From NCBI RefSeq assembly GCF_000691165.1, contig NZ_ASJD01000002.1, positions 434,001 through 498,000 of the forward strand: a stretch of DNA of 64,000 nucleotides, given 5' to 3'. Under the pieces are notes generated by a model. The model did no database searches. It was not told the origin of the DNA and saw nothing but the letters and a program-made list of their open reading frames with translations. This stretch comes from Bacillus safensis FO-36b. GTDB taxonomy: Bacteria; Bacillota; Bacilli; Bacillales; Bacillaceae. A program made the translations under genes and the position numbers. This document shows, piece by piece, positions 45,010 through 54,185 of this stretch (positions are counted from its first letter, which is position 1; each line of letters starts with the position of its first letter).

Positions 45010-46368
45010 ATGGACAAGCTTACTGCTCTATTTCAGAAACAAAAAGTCTTTCAGAAGCCGGCGGTTCAAGAACGCATCCGCATTCTTCAAGATTTAAAAG
45101 CAGCAATCAAACAGCATGAAAAGGATATATTACAGGCCTTAGCCCATGATTTACATAAATCCGAACAGGAAGCCTATACAACAGAGATTGGGATGGTGTA
45201 TGAAGAAATCAATCATACCATCAATCACCTTCACAAATGGGCGAAGCCAACTCGCGTGAAAACACCGCTGACTCATATCGGATCAAAAAGCATGATTATC
45301 AAGGAACCTTATGGAACTGTGCTCATCATTGCTCCTTGGAACTATCCTTTCCAATTGGCCCTTTCTCCATTAGTCGGTGCGATTTCTGCGGGAAATGCCG
45401 TGATTTTAAAGCCGTCTGAGCTGACGCCGGCAGTCTCACAAGTGATCAGCACTATCATCAAACGTGTATTTCAAGAAGACCATGCGGCTGTCGTAGAGGG
45501 CGGTGTTGAAGTCAGTACAGAACTGCTGAAACTGCCCTTTGATTATATCTTCTTTACTGGAAGTGTGGCAGTTGGCAAAGTCGTCATGGAAGCCGCCGCA
45601 AAGCATTTGACCCCTGTCACACTTGAGCTTGGCGGAAAAAGTCCCAGCATCGTCATGCCTGATGCCGACATCAAGCTGGCAGCGAAGCGGATCACCTTTG
45701 GAAAGTTCACCAATGCAGGGCAAACCTGCATTGCACCAGACTATTTGCTCGTTCATGAATCCATCAAAGAGGAACTTTTGCGAGAAATGACAGCCTGTAT
45801 CCGTGACTTTTATGGTGAACATCCCGAAACGCATCCGCACTTTGGAAAAAATGTCAGCCAGCGTCACTTTGACAGGCTTACACAATTTCTCTCAAATGGA
45901 TCGATCGTCACAGGTGGACAGCGCAATGAACAGGAGCTCAAAATCGCTCCGACCATTTTAGACAACATCACATGGGAAGATCCTGTCATGCAGGAGGAAA
46001 TTTTCGGACCGATTCTGCCTGTCATGACCTTTGATTCTCTGCATGAGGCAGTTCATATGATCAAAGCAAGACCGAAGCCGCTTGCGCTTTACTTATTTAC
46101 AACAAATAAAGAAACAGAATCCTATATTCTAAACAACCTCTCATTTGGCGGAGGATGTATCAATGACACGCTTATGCATGTCGCTACCCCTTACCTGCCA
46201 TTCGGAGGCGTCGGCGAAAGCGGCATGGGGCGATATCACGGGAAGGAAAGCTTCTTTACTTTTACGCATGAAAAAAGCGTCCTGCGGCAAACCAATCGCT
46301 TCGATTTTTCCTTCCGTTATCCAAATGCGAAAAATGGACTCGACTTGGTCCGCAAATTTTTAAAATAA
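45010..46368 (+). CDS. ywdH: NAD(P)-dependent aldehyde dehydrogenase
   Basis: A 452-residue class 3-like aldehyde dehydrogenase. [18 protein letters not shown], the catalytic Glu in [11 protein letters not shown], the catalytic Cys in [11 protein letters not shown], and [10 protein letters not shown] are all present. Such enzymes oxidise medium- to long-chain aldehydes. The C-terminal end has a hydrophobic/basic tail typical of the fatty-aldehyde group. Length and position match B. subtilis YwdH. Confidence 0.93.
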   Translation: MDKLTALFQKQKVFQKPAVQERIRILQDLKAAIKQHEKDILQALAHDLHKSEQEAYTTEIGMVYEEINHTINHLHKWAKPTRVKTPLTHIGSKSMIIKEPYGTVLIIAPWNYPFQLALSPLVGAISAGNAVILKPSELTPAVSQVISTIIKRVFQEDHAAVVEGGVEVSTELLKLPFDYIFFTGSVAVGKVVMEAAAKHLTPVTLELGGKSPSIVMPDADIKLAAKRITFGKFTNAGQTCIAPDYLLVHESIKEELLREMTACIRDFYGEHPETHPHFGKNVSQRHFDRLTQFLSNGSIVTGGQRNEQELKIAPTILDNITWEDPVMQEEIFGPILPVMTFDSLHEAVHMIKARPKPLALYLFTTNKETESYILNNLSFGGGCINDTLMHVATPYLPFGGVGESGMGRYHGKESFFTFTHEKSVLRQTNRFDFSFRYPNAKNGLDLVRKFLK

Positions 46369-46370
46369 AC

Positions 46371-46397
46371 AGGACGAAGGGGCTCTCCCCTCGTCCT
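46371..46397. terminator. Bidirectional terminator between ywdH and ung
   Basis: AGGACGAAGGGG pairs with CCCCTCGTCCT (one bulge) around a 4-nt loop, between convergent genes. Confidence 0.85.
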
Positions 46398-46401
46398 ATT
46401 T

Positions 46402-47082
46402 TCATTCAATATCCTTGATACACCAATTGATTTCTTCAATCCCCATTTGCTTTAAATACGCGTTTACCTTTGAAAACGGCCGGCTGCCAAAAAAGCCGTT
46501 TCTTGCAGAAAAAGGACTTGGATGAGGTGACTCAATGATGAAATGCTTGTTTTGATCAATGCGTTCTTTCTTGTTTTGAGCATGTCTTCCCCATAACACA
46601 AAAACGACAGGCTGCTCACGCTGATTCAGCACATCAATCACGCGGTCTGTCACTCGTTCCCAGCCCTTGCCTTTATGAGAATTCGCCTCGCCCCTTCTCA
46701 CAGTCAGCACAGTGTTTAAGAGCAGCACACCCTGCTCTGCCCAGCTGACAAGTGAACCGTGGTTTGGAACAGGACAGCCAAGATCATCCTGTAGCTCCTG
46801 AAAAATATTTCTCAAAGATGGCGGATGTTTGACGCCCGGCTGAACAGAAAAGCTTAATCCATGTGCCTGCCCTGGGCCATGATAAGGGTCTTGTCCTAAA
46901 ATCACCACTTTGACCTTTTCATATGACGTCAAATGAAGAGCACGATACACGTCATCTGGTTTTGGAAAAACGGTCTGCGTGCGATATTCTTCCTTCATCC
47001 ATTCACGTAATTCCTGATAATACGGCTGTTCAAATTCACTTTTCATCACAGCCCACCAGCTATCATTTAAAAATGGCTTCAT
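46402..47082 (-). CDS. ung: Uracil-DNA glycosylase
   Basis: A 226-residue family-1 enzyme that removes uracil from DNA to start base-excision repair. [18 protein letters not shown] contains the water-activating Asp65, and [18 protein letters not shown] the catalytic-loop His. It starts with ATG at 47082, overlapping the end of ywdF by four bases, so its translation is coupled to that gene. Confidence 0.97.
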   Translation of the reverse strand: MKPFLNDSWWAVMKSEFEQPYYQELREWMKEEYRTQTVFPKPDDVYRALHLTSYEKVKVVILGQDPYHGPGQAHGLSFSVQPGVKHPPSLRNIFQELQDDLGCPVPNHGSLVSWAEQGVLLLNTVLTVRRGEANSHKGKGWERVTDRVIDVLNQREQPVVFVLWGRHAQNKKERIDQNKHFIIESPHPSPFSARNGFFGSRPFSKVNAYLKQMGIEEINWCIKDIE

Positions 47083-47906
47083 TGTGGTTTTCCTCCTTCT
47101 ACTTGCTGCGCTAGTCTGGAGATCATCGGTTTTCCATCCCACACAATCTCACTCTCTGATTCTCTTTTTTTCATCGCTGGTTCTTCTAATAATATCGCAA
47201 AGTTCGCTGTCGGCAGATCGCCCAGTTCATGCTTTTCACTTAAATCATCTAAGTAGTTTTTCCTTGTTTCACCCAGATCACTAGACTGATTTCCACCGCC
47301 GTCAAAAAACGCATAGATCACGCTCGCCGCTGGCACTCGTTTGACTCGGGCATGCTGTGATACACGCAAAAAGAAGTCCCAGTCCCAATAATGATGCATC
47401 GCTGGATCAAAATAGCCAATCTCATCGTGTATACAGCGTTTGTACATACTGCCCGAAGGAACATATGTAGAAAAGACACGCATATCCTCAATATCCGCTG
47501 TATAAGCAAACAAACGCCTCGACAGCGGGAAACGGGTCGCGCCTTTTTCTTCAAATGATACAATTTCTGCATCAGAAAAGACAAAATCGGCATCTTCCAG
47601 CGCCTTGCTCATGCGTTCGATATGACAAGGTGTGAAGTAATCATCGTCGTCACTCAGCATGATGACGTCTCCTGTCAGCTCCCGCACCCCCACATTTCTG
47701 GCATTTACATGCTGGACATTCTCATCTAAATGAATCAAGCGGATCGGAAGCTCAGGGTAAAGTTCCTGAATGATGTCGACTCGCTCTCCTGCATCATTGA
47801 CGACAACAATTTCAAAAGGCTGTACGGTTTGTCTTGTAATGGATTCAAGCAGCTCACACAGTGCGCTGAGCCGGTTATGTGTCACAATTAATAAGGAAAT
47901 CTTCAT
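47079..47906 (-). CDS. ywdF: GT2 family glycosyltransferase
   Basis: A 275-residue protein with a GT-A domain: [31 protein letters not shown] and [17 protein letters not shown] (DxD-type). Position upstream of ung matches B. subtilis YwdF. The sugar donor and acceptor are unknown; nearby spore polysaccharide genes make an envelope role possible but it is on its own transcript. Confidence 0.9.
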   Translation of the reverse strand: MKISLLIVTHNRLSALCELLESITRQTVQPFEIVVVNDAGERVDIIQELYPELPIRLIHLDENVQHVNARNVGVRELTGDVIMLSDDDDYFTPCHIERMSKALEDADFVFSDAEIVSFEEKGATRFPLSRRLFAYTADIEDMRVFSTYVPSGSMYKRCIHDEIGYFDPAMHHYWDWDFFLRVSQHARVKRVPAASVIYAFFDGGGNQSSDLGETRKNYLDDLSEKHELGDLPTANFAILLEEPAMKKRESESEIVWDGKPMISRLAQQVEGGKPQ

Positions 47907-47984
47907 ATGCAGCTTACTCCTTTAATAGATTCGTCTTTTTCCATTAAAACATAAATTGACTTTCTTCTCATGATATAAAAGGCG

Positions 47985-48010
47985 GTTTGATTTGATGGGA
48001 AAATGGGAAT
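47985..48010 (+). promoter_or_regulatory. Sigma-B promoter of the stress gene
   Basis: GTTTGA (47985-47990), 14 bases, GGGAAT (48005-48010), close to the general stress pattern GTTTAA-N13/15-GGGTAT. The gene downstream is of a general-stress family. Confidence 0.6.
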
Positions 48011-48034
48011 TTTTGATGAAAAGGAGTGATCATG

Positions 48035-48349
48035 ATGGAATATATCACGGTGGAAAATAGTAAAGAAGCAAAACAGACCATTGACCACATTCATTCATCG
48101 GGTTCATCAAAAGACGCTGTTTTTGTTTTTGCGTACGACCCAGAACGCTCTGATACCGTAACGGAGTATACAGATGCCAAAAGCATGACTGCGGTCGATC
48201 AAGGGATTTTGGATCAAGTCGCCAATGTCATTCGTACCCGGGATGATGAACTGATGGCCAAAATGATGTCAACTGGGGCCGATCAAGAGTTAGCCTTAAC
48301 CCTTTTAGATGAACTGAAAAAAGGGAAATTGGTGATTTGTAAAAGGTAA
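48035..48349 (+). CDS. YflT-domain general stress protein
   Basis: A 104-residue soluble protein with the heat-induced stress protein YflT pattern: an N-terminal beta-alpha unit (VENSKEAKQTIDHIHSSG), VFVFAYDPERSDTVTEYTDAKSM and a helical C-terminal half. Members are sigma-B-regulated and of unknown function. A sigma-B-like promoter lies 25 bases upstream. Two ATGs (48032, 48035) follow AAGGAG; the second has the better spacing. Confidence 0.8.
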   Translation: MEYITVENSKEAKQTIDHIHSSGSSKDAVFVFAYDPERSDTVTEYTDAKSMTAVDQGILDQVANVIRTRDDELMAKMMSTGADQELALTLLDELKKGKLVICKR

Positions 48350-48358
48350 GAAAGGGAG

Positions 48359-48385
48359 GCGTTCCGATGAGAGGAACGCTTTTTT
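48359..48385 (+). terminator. Terminator of the stress gene
   Basis: GCGTTCC/GGAACGC 7-bp stem, 7-nt loop, then T6. Confidence 0.88.
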
Positions 48386-48474
48386 ATGCCGTTTCATTGT
48401 GATAAATGGAAAAGCTGATTATAATAAGGGATAGAACAGTAACTGTTACACATCACATTGGAGGTTCAGCAACT

Positions 48475-49284
48475 ATGTCTATGAATAAAGCACTCACCAT
48501 CGCTGGTTCGGATTCAAGCGGCGGTGCAGGTATCCAAGCAGATTTAAAAACGTTTCAAGAAAAAAACGTCTACGGGATGACAGCTTTAACCGTTGTCGTT
48601 GCAATGGACCCTCATAATCATTGGGATCATCAGGTGTTTCCAATTGATACGGCGACAATTCGCGCGCAGCTCTCTACCATTGTAGAAGGTATTGGTGTAG
48701 ATGCGCTGAAAACGGGTATGCTTCCAACCGTCGACGTGATTGAGCTTGCAGCTGACACCATCAAAACATATGACCTAAAAAATGTCGTCATTGATCCTGT
48801 CATGGTTTGTAAGGGGGCGAACGAAGTCCTTTACCCAGAGCACGCGGAAGCATTGCGTGAAAAGCTCACGCCACTGGCAACCGTTATCACACCTAATCTT
48901 TTCGAAGCAGGTCAATTAAGCGGAATCGGCGAGATCAAAACGATCGAACAAATGGAAGAAGCAGCAAAACGCATTCACGAACTTGGTGCAAAGTATGTGG
49001 TAATCACTGGAGGCGGTAAGCTCAGCGAAGACAAAGCCATCGATTTGCTTTATGATGGACAAACCTTCGAACGCCTTGAAACAGATAAAATCGACACAGA
49101 ATACACACACGGCGCAGGCTGCACATTCTCAGCAGCAGTCACAGCTGAACTAGCGAATGGATCAGACGTGAAAGAAGCCATTTATGCAGCAAAAGAATTC
49201 ATCACGGCTGCCATTAAAGGCTCTTTCCAGCTAAACGAATACATCGGACCAACAAAGCATTCTGCTCATCGTTTTGACAAATAA
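48475..49284 (+). CDS. pdxK: Pyridoxine/pyridoxal/HMP kinase
   Basis: A 269-residue ribokinase-like kinase nearly identical in pattern to B. subtilis PdxK (formerly ThiD/YwdB). ALTIAGSDSSGGAGIQADLK binds substrate, and THGAGCTFSAAVTAELA is the anion-hole and catalytic region, with the Cys that forms a hemithioacetal with pyridoxal in that enzyme group. It phosphorylates vitamin B6 forms and can act on hydroxymethylpyrimidine. ATG at 48475 has GGAGG upstream and gives the B. subtilis N-terminus MSMNKAL. Confidence 0.94.
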   Translation: MSMNKALTIAGSDSSGGAGIQADLKTFQEKNVYGMTALTVVVAMDPHNHWDHQVFPIDTATIRAQLSTIVEGIGVDALKTGMLPTVDVIELAADTIKTYDLKNVVIDPVMVCKGANEVLYPEHAEALREKLTPLATVITPNLFEAGQLSGIGEIKTIEQMEEAAKRIHELGAKYVVITGGGKLSEDKAIDLLYDGQTFERLETDKIDTEYTHGAGCTFSAAVTAELANGSDVKEAIYAAKEFITAAIKGSFQLNEYIGPTKHSAHRFDK

Positions 49285-49290
49285 AACAGA

Positions 49291-49329
49291 AAAAACCGAT
49301 TCGCCTTGTTAGAAGGTGAATCGGTTTTT
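49291..49329. terminator. Bidirectional terminator between pdxK and the esterase gene
   Basis: AAACCGATTC and its complement plus a CGCCTT/AAGGTG inner stem, flanked by A- and T-runs, between convergent genes. Confidence 0.88.
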
Positions 49330-49331
49330 GT

Positions 49332-50405
49332 TTATCGAAAGCTTCGTCTCTGCGCAAACAGCCAATCTGTTAAGCCTGGCGTCTCATAAGCAGGCGTCCA
49401 TGATGCATGGTCATATCCATACTTGCTTGCATACTCCGTATAAAGCGGCTGGCCGCCAGCTTTTTGAATAGCTTGAATTGTATTTCTTGCATAGCTGATA
49501 GGGATAATGGAATCATCCTCTGCATGAAATGCCCATATTGGCTTGCTCGCTAAAATTCCCGCCTTGCTCGGATCTGCACCCCCCGCAATAGGAATCATCG
49601 CTGCAAACAAACGAGGATATGTGATGTTCAACTGGTACGTGCCAAATCCACCTTGTGATAAACCCGTCGCATAAATTCTTTTCTGGTCAATCTGATAAGA
49701 AGTTAACACATGCTGAAGGACATCATAAGCTTTGTGTAAATCTGGTGAAAATTGAAACACATTCGTCAGATCAATTTCATTTTGCACATTTCTTGTTAAT
49801 GCAAAGCCTCCATCGACAGCATTTCGCGCCTGAGGTGCAAGTACATACGAAGGATGTTTCTTTTGAACTTCAGGAGAAGCCCATAAAACTGCACCATCAT
49901 TCGCAAGTAACTGCTTTTGATTGTCTGTTCCCCTCTCCCCGCCTCCATGTAAGAAGAGGACTAAAGGATAGGCTTTACCCCTCTTATGATTTTTCGGAAT
50001 GTACAACCGATAAGGCATTCCTTGATATTCAAAAGATAAAAAGGATGATGCGATATCCTCTCGTGTGACAAAACGATAATTGTACGTAGATGTAGCAAGT
50101 CGATACCTATTTTTGTAAGCGCTTACTTTTAAAGTCGTATCAGTTTCGATATGAATGGGCTTTTTGTATAACTGACTATGAGTTGTCGGCTGGCTGCCAT
50201 CTGTTGTGTAATAAAGAGAAGCTTTTTGAACGTGAGAATGCAGAGCTACCTCTTGTGAACGATAATATTGACCAGACGGGACTGAAGCAGTTGACGCAGC
50301 AGACGACGTATGATTTCGGGCAGAAGAAACGGAAGGAAAAAGAAAACTCATAGAAAACAGGACAATAATAAAGGTGATCAGGCATTTCTTGGTTGTATAG
50401 TTCAT
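49332..50405 (-). CDS. Secreted esterase with chitobiase-like N-terminal domain
   Basis: A 357-residue exported protein. Signal peptide at about 1-29 (MNYTTKKC... SVSSA). Residues about 40-105 form a chitobiase/beta-hexosaminidase C-terminal-like beta-sandwich (ASLYYTTDGSQPTTHSQLYK). The rest is an alpha/beta hydrolase: LVLFLHGGGERG (oxyanion hole), GLSQGGFG (nucleophile Ser), AEDDSIIP (Asp) and YDHASW (His). The esterase type resembles polysaccharide-deacylating or feruloyl esterases. ATG at 50405 has AGGAGG upstream. Its promoter overlaps a perfect cre site, so sugar repression is predicted. Not expected at this site in B. subtilis. Confidence 0.82.
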   Translation of the reverse strand: MNYTTKKCLITFIIVLFSMSFLFPSVSSARNHTSSAASTASVPSGQYYRSQEVALHSHVQKASLYYTTDGSQPTTHSQLYKKPIHIETDTTLKVSAYKNRYRLATSTYNYRFVTREDIASSFLSFEYQGMPYRLYIPKNHKRGKAYPLVLFLHGGGERGTDNQKQLLANDGAVLWASPEVQKKHPSYVLAPQARNAVDGGFALTRNVQNEIDLTNVFQFSPDLHKAYDVLQHVLTSYQIDQKRIYATGLSQGGFGTYQLNITYPRLFAAMIPIAGGADPSKAGILASKPIWAFHAEDDSIIPISYARNTIQAIQKAGGQPLYTEYASKYGYDHASWTPAYETPGLTDWLFAQRRSFR

Positions 50406-50444
50406 ATCGTTCCTCCTGTACATGCTCAGATGAAATTTTTATTT

Positions 50445-50481
50445 ATTATTGATCATGACAATATAAATGTCAACGCTTTCA
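50445..50481 (-). promoter_or_regulatory. Esterase promoter with overlapping cre site
   Basis: On the minus strand TTGACA (50468-50473), 17 bases, AATAAT (50445-50450). The cre TGAAAGCGTTGACA (50468-50481) matches all constrained positions of TGWAANCGNTNWCA and shares the -35, so CcpA binding would block polymerase. Confidence 0.75.
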
Positions 50482-50510
50482 TTTAAATTTCTGATTAATC
50501 TTATTGAATT

Positions 50511-50538
50511 AAAAAAGCGTACCCGCTTCCGAGTACAC
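50511..50538 (-). terminator. Terminator of ywdA
   Basis: Stem of nine pairs with G-T wobbles (GTGTACTCG with CGGGTACGC) and 4-nt loop, then T6 on the minus strand. Confidence 0.75.
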
Positions 50539-50560
50539 TCTTTTATCCATACATGAATGC

Positions 50561-50815
50561 CTATTTTTGCTGATCGGACTCTTTCGCCATTTTTCGAATA
50601 AAGGCTTCAATGGATTCAACAAATAAAGCATATTCTTTCATTTGTTTATACGTATCTGACAGCTTCTCTTTCACTTCTTCCTGCTCTAAAGAAGGTTCAC
50701 CGAGAATAGATTGAACTTGAATGAGCAATTCTTTATATTCTTCACGTTTATCTTCAACATGATCTGCCATTGTCTCCAAGCGTTTTCTAGTCGTCGGCTG
50801 CTGTTTTGAATTCAA
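50561..50815 (-). CDS. ywdA: YwdA family small protein
   Basis: An 84-residue, highly charged, helical protein with coiled-coil character over residues 20-80. Length and position near the sac genes match B. subtilis YwdA. TTG start with AAGGGG upstream. Function unknown. Confidence 0.8.
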   Translation of the reverse strand: MNSKQQPTTRKRLETMADHVEDKREEYKELLIQVQSILGEPSLEQEEVKEKLSDTYKQMKEYALFVESIEAFIRKMAKESDQQK

Positions 50816-51176
50816 GTAAACAACCCCTTTTTTTGTCCTACCGCATTTGGATAAACGTCAGCCTCAGCTGTATATATTTTAAAATGATACCATAATTCCA
50901 CCTGTTATCATATATGTAAAACGTCATCAAACCGCTTTAGGCCAACCTTGTATATACACGCTATAGGCTTTAAGTTACAGGCTGATCTCACTAGAAAAAA
51001 GCAGATCATTGATCTGCTCAGATTGTAAAGAAAGCCATGTTTTTCTACAATTTTTTGCGTAAGTATGATGAAGTGCTTTAATGAAAAAAAGCCTCCCATA
51101 CACCGAACATTTTTTCACAAGCAACATTTATTTTTTGCAAAAATGAACGACAGTTCCGATTGAGTTTATCCTCTTT
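50816..51176. other. Gap without an intact gene; contains a terminator hairpin
   Basis: No coding frame with a ribosome site is seen. GCAGATCATTGATCTGC (51001-51017) is a palindrome followed by T6 on the minus strand and probably ends the Rap remnant transcript. The rest is AT-rich and looks like deleted or decayed sequence downstream of that remnant. Confidence 0.5.
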
Positions 51177-51377
51177 CTATTCCTGAACCATCATTTTGTA
51201 CCTGGGATCAATCAAGCTAAAGTATATTAAGACATTTTGGTCTTCTTCCATATTTTTGCGGGCTATTACAATCTCTTTTCTTTTACTTTCTGCATTTAGT
51301 ATGTCCTGTTTCTTTATAAAGCCGTTCCAATCACCGATCATCTTAGCAACAAGTGGGCTTGCCACTTTCTCTGCCAA
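51177..51377 (-). pseudogene. N-terminal remnant of a Rap-type response-regulator phosphatase
   Basis: A 66-codon frame from TTG with GGGGGAGG upstream. Residues from about 7 on (SPLVAKMIGDWNGFIKKQDI, MEEDQNVLIYFSLIDPRYKM) fit the N-terminal three-helix bundle of Rap proteins, which normally run to about 370 residues with TPR repeats. A stop follows PRYKMMVQE and no TPR part continues downstream in any frame I checked. It is therefore a truncated relic, though a short protein could still be made. No phr gene is seen. Confidence 0.6.
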
Positions 51378-51519
51378 ACAGACCTCCCCCTATCACTTTC
51401 CCTTTATTTTCATTATTACAGGTTGTATAGTGAATTTTTAGAAAATATGTAAAGAATAATTAATATAAATGTTAAAATAAATAAAGCTCATGTTCGTGAA
51501 CACAAGCTTTGACTGGTTA

Positions 51520-51801
51520 CTATGCTCTTTTATAGCGATAATACACGTCTCGAATAATTTTTGTAATTACAGTGGTACACATGCATAAAAAAGTCACAAT
51601 CCCTACCCAATACATATTTGACATGTCAAAACCAGTATAGGAAAATATGAAAATGGTTGATGTGATAAATGTGATCATTAGAACCACATAAACCTTCTTA
51701 AAAATTAAATAGCCAATAACCCCCCAAGCTAAATACAACAACGGCAATGTGAATAACACAAGACCCATGGGTTGAAGATAATGTAAGTTAATATACCCCA
51801 C
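51520..51801 (-). CDS. Small membrane protein, unknown
   Basis: A 93-residue protein with three hydrophobic segments (about 12-33, 36-55 and 61-82) and a basic C-terminus (YYRYKRA). I do not recognise it. It lies 12 bases downstream of the lipoprotein gene on the same strand, and the whole group is AT-rich, so the two are probably co-transcribed. Confidence 0.6.
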   Translation of the reverse strand: MGYINLHYLQPMGLVLFTLPLLYLAWGVIGYLIFKKVYVVLMITFITSTIFIFSYTGFDMSNMYWVGIVTFLCMCTTVITKIIRDVYYRYKRA

Positions 51802-51813
51802 TCTCCTATACAG

Positions 51814-52929
51814 CTATCTTATAACTTCCATGCTTGTCATTTCCCAATCTTTATCAGATTTTAGTGATATCTCTTTAGATTCCTTGCTTTCAATATTATA
51901 TTCAATAATTCTACCAATAACTCCATTCTTATCTCTCTCAAACATTCTTACCAATGCATAAATCTTGTCGTCTAAAATCTTAACCTCTTCTAAACGTTCG
52001 TCATCTGATTTAAAATTAAGTGGAATTTTTTCAGAAGATATCTCTTTGAGGTCTCTGTTGAATATCTTAACTTCTCCTTCATAGGAGACTATCGTGACTT
52101 TATCATCATCTACGTTGGTCTTGTAGATAGTGAATCCTTTATCCATTACTATTTCTCTTTTCTTATCGAGAGTTTTTTTGTCGAGTACCACCAACATAGA
52201 CTCCTGTTTACTGTCAACGCCATCGTTTAAGGCAAGTATTAACTCTTCGTTGTTTAATGACTTCAAAGACTCATTATTGTCAGGGAAGAATACTGAGTCT
52301 ACGTCTAACTTTTTTCGTTTTTCTTTATGGGTTTTAGGATTTATTGAAGACACTGTTACACTTTCATCATTACTGAGAATGGCATAGATTTTTTTGTCTT
52401 CAAATATAGCTGTTGTTAATTCTCCTTCTAATTCAACTTGATTTTTATCGTTGTCATCTTCATTCCAGTATACTAATTCTCCTACTAAGCCATCCTCTGT
52501 AAAACCAACGTTAATGTCGTGTAAAACATACCCATTAGAGTAGTTAATAAAGAATGCACCCTCGTCATCTGTAGATTTTGAAAGTGATTTTGTATTCAAA
52601 GGCTCTACCTTGCCAGTCTTCTTATTTAAAGACACATGGTAATTAGACCTATTAGATGAAAAGTAGATATTATGATTGCTTTGAGTAGAAGAAGTAAATC
52701 CTACGCAGTCTTTCATTGTCATACTCGACAATTTCTTTCCTTTATCGTTGTAGTTGACCATCTCGCATCCTCTGTCCATTGCCTGCGAATATATGATAGC
52801 AAATTTACTATCTTTCATATGGCTCAATTCTCCCTTAGGAGAGTCCCCTGCAACCTCCTCTTTTTTTGAACATGCTGAACAAACAAGTGCTATGGCGCAA
52901 GCTAATAAAAGTAACTTAAAGTATTTCAT
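51814..52929 (-). CDS. Putative lipoprotein, beta-propeller-like
   Basis: A 371-residue protein starting MKYFKLLLLACAIALVCSAC, a lipoprotein signal with the modified Cys at 20 (the -3 residue is Cys, unusual). The mature part is rich in beta strands with repeating units such as FAIIYSQAMDRG, NHNIYFSSNRSN, KIYAILSNDESV and KIYALVRMFERD, suggesting a propeller-like repeat fold. Highly charged and AT-rich. It is between the permuted-papain gene and a membrane gene on the same strand. No known family recognised. Confidence 0.65.
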   Translation of the reverse strand: MKYFKLLLLACAIALVCSACSKKEEVAGDSPKGELSHMKDSKFAIIYSQAMDRGCEMVNYNDKGKKLSSMTMKDCVGFTSSTQSNHNIYFSSNRSNYHVSLNKKTGKVEPLNTKSLSKSTDDEGAFFINYSNGYVLHDINVGFTEDGLVGELVYWNEDDNDKNQVELEGELTTAIFEDKKIYAILSNDESVTVSSINPKTHKEKRKKLDVDSVFFPDNNESLKSLNNEELILALNDGVDSKQESMLVVLDKKTLDKKREIVMDKGFTIYKTNVDDDKVTIVSYEGEVKIFNRDLKEISSEKIPLNFKSDDERLEEVKILDDKIYALVRMFERDKNGVIGRIIEYNIESKESKEISLKSDKDWEMTSMEVIR

Positions 52930-52994
52930 TCAATCATCTCCCTTCAATTTTAAACAAGCAAAGCAATCGGGGAAATCCCCGACTGCTTATTAAC

Positions 52995-53813
52995 TTACTT
53001 TTTATGATAAAAGACCTTCGTGTTGTTAGAGTTAACTAATTCCATTGGCGATACAACCGAATCAATTTTTATATTGTCAATGTCGTGTCCTTGATTCTTC
53101 CATGCTCTCCAAGCCAATTGAGAACAATAGAATTTTTTTGTAGTTTTCTTGTCAAAGAAGTTCAAATTGTATGGCTTCTTTTGATCGGCTTGCTTTTCAG
53201 CATATTTAGCAGTATTTACATATTTGGTATTATTAGACTTCTTCACCCATAGCCCATAAACCTTCTTCTTTCTAGAACCCCAATTATTATTATATCTTCT
53301 GACTCCATGTTGTTTAATAGGACTCCAATTTTTATGCCAAGCCTCTACAGTCTTAGCTTTTTTCCTCGAAACAATTGCAGCGTGTCCGAATCCAATTGCA
53401 GAACTGCCTGAATTCAAATCATAGCTAACCAACACATCGCCTTTAGTTCCTAGGCTCTTGCTCTTGGCATTTACGCCCATCTTTTCTTTTTCTTCATTGT
53501 ACTTAGGTAGATATTCGTCAATCACACCATCTTTGATATATTGTTCGATATCTTTCTGCGACTCTTCGAATATAACTTCTGCTTTTGCTTCCGTAGATAC
53601 AGAATCATATTCCTTTTTGCTCATCTCTTGAAGTTCTTTAATCTGTTCAGAGGTCATTCCCTCTGCCTTCATTTCTTCTATTTCTTCTTTGACTCTTTCA
53701 TCGTTCATAGAAGGAAATACATCTTTCGCTTGCGCATTTCCCTCCAATCCAAATCCAGTGAATAATACAGATGCTGACAACAAGGATGTGACAATAACAT
53801 TACATTTTTTCAT
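52995..53813 (-). CDS. Secreted YycO-like permuted papain-fold (NlpC/P60 superfamily) protein
   Basis: A 272-residue exported protein. Signal peptide at about 1-29 (MKKCNVIVTS... NAQA). Residues about 30-120 are helical and acidic with GMTSEQIKELQEMSK. The C-terminal domain has GDVLVSYDLNSG, GFGHAAIVSRK and FYCSQLAWRAWKNQGHDID; in permuted papain-fold proteins (YiiX/YycO, DUF830) the His comes before the Cys in this order. It may cleave a peptide or acyl bond in the envelope. GGAGG precedes ATG at 53813. Composition is AT-rich. Function unknown. Confidence 0.75.
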   Translation of the reverse strand: MKKCNVIVTSLLSASVLFTGFGLEGNAQAKDVFPSMNDERVKEEIEEMKAEGMTSEQIKELQEMSKKEYDSVSTEAKAEVIFEESQKDIEQYIKDGVIDEYLPKYNEEKEKMGVNAKSKSLGTKGDVLVSYDLNSGSSAIGFGHAAIVSRKKAKTVEAWHKNWSPIKQHGVRRYNNNWGSRKKKVYGLWVKKSNNTKYVNTAKYAEKQADQKKPYNLNFFDKKTTKKFYCSQLAWRAWKNQGHDIDNIKIDSVVSPMELVNSNNTKVFYHKK

Positions 53814-53858
53814 ATTATTACCTCCAATTCCTTTTTTAGAGTTGTCCACATTTACCAC

Positions 53859-54185
53859 ACTAATAGTTAATATGGATCATGTAAACATAAATATAATTTT
53901 AAGGAAATTTTAATAACTGATAAATTGACATGTTAAATTTGAGTGAATTTTTAAATTAAAAGAGAGACTATTCTTAATAGTCTCTCTTTCATACAGGTGC
54001 ATTTTCTTAGGTACATTTTCTTGTTATTGTCTACTCGATCCAACATCTTGATGACTCTCTCGTAATGACAACCTGTTTCCTCTAATTCTTCTCTTAAACT
54101 ACAATGACTAGGAGTGGCTTCTTTTTGTCTTTAGAATTAACCAAGGCGTAGAAGACGTAGATGTTTTCTCTACTTGTTTAGCAGA
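53859..54185. other. Gap between the accessory patch and sacA, with hairpin and coding debris
   Basis: A strong hairpin (AAAGAGAGACTATT and complement, about 53958-53989) is flanked by A/T-runs and could end sacA transcription. Between it and sacA the minus strand has frames without a start, such as REELEETGCHYERVIKMLDR, and in another frame NIYVFYALVNSKDKKKPLLV, each ended by stops. They look like decayed gene pieces; I cannot name the source. Confidence 0.4.

Noticed and set aside
45436..45885. Minus-strand frame of 149 codons inside ywdH
   Set aside because: Antisense shadow; ywdH has full aldehyde dehydrogenase motifs in the other direction.
51001..51017. Palindrome GCAGATCATTGATCTGC as an operator
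   Set aside because: Directly followed by T6 on the minus strand and downstream of the Rap remnant, so a terminator is simpler.
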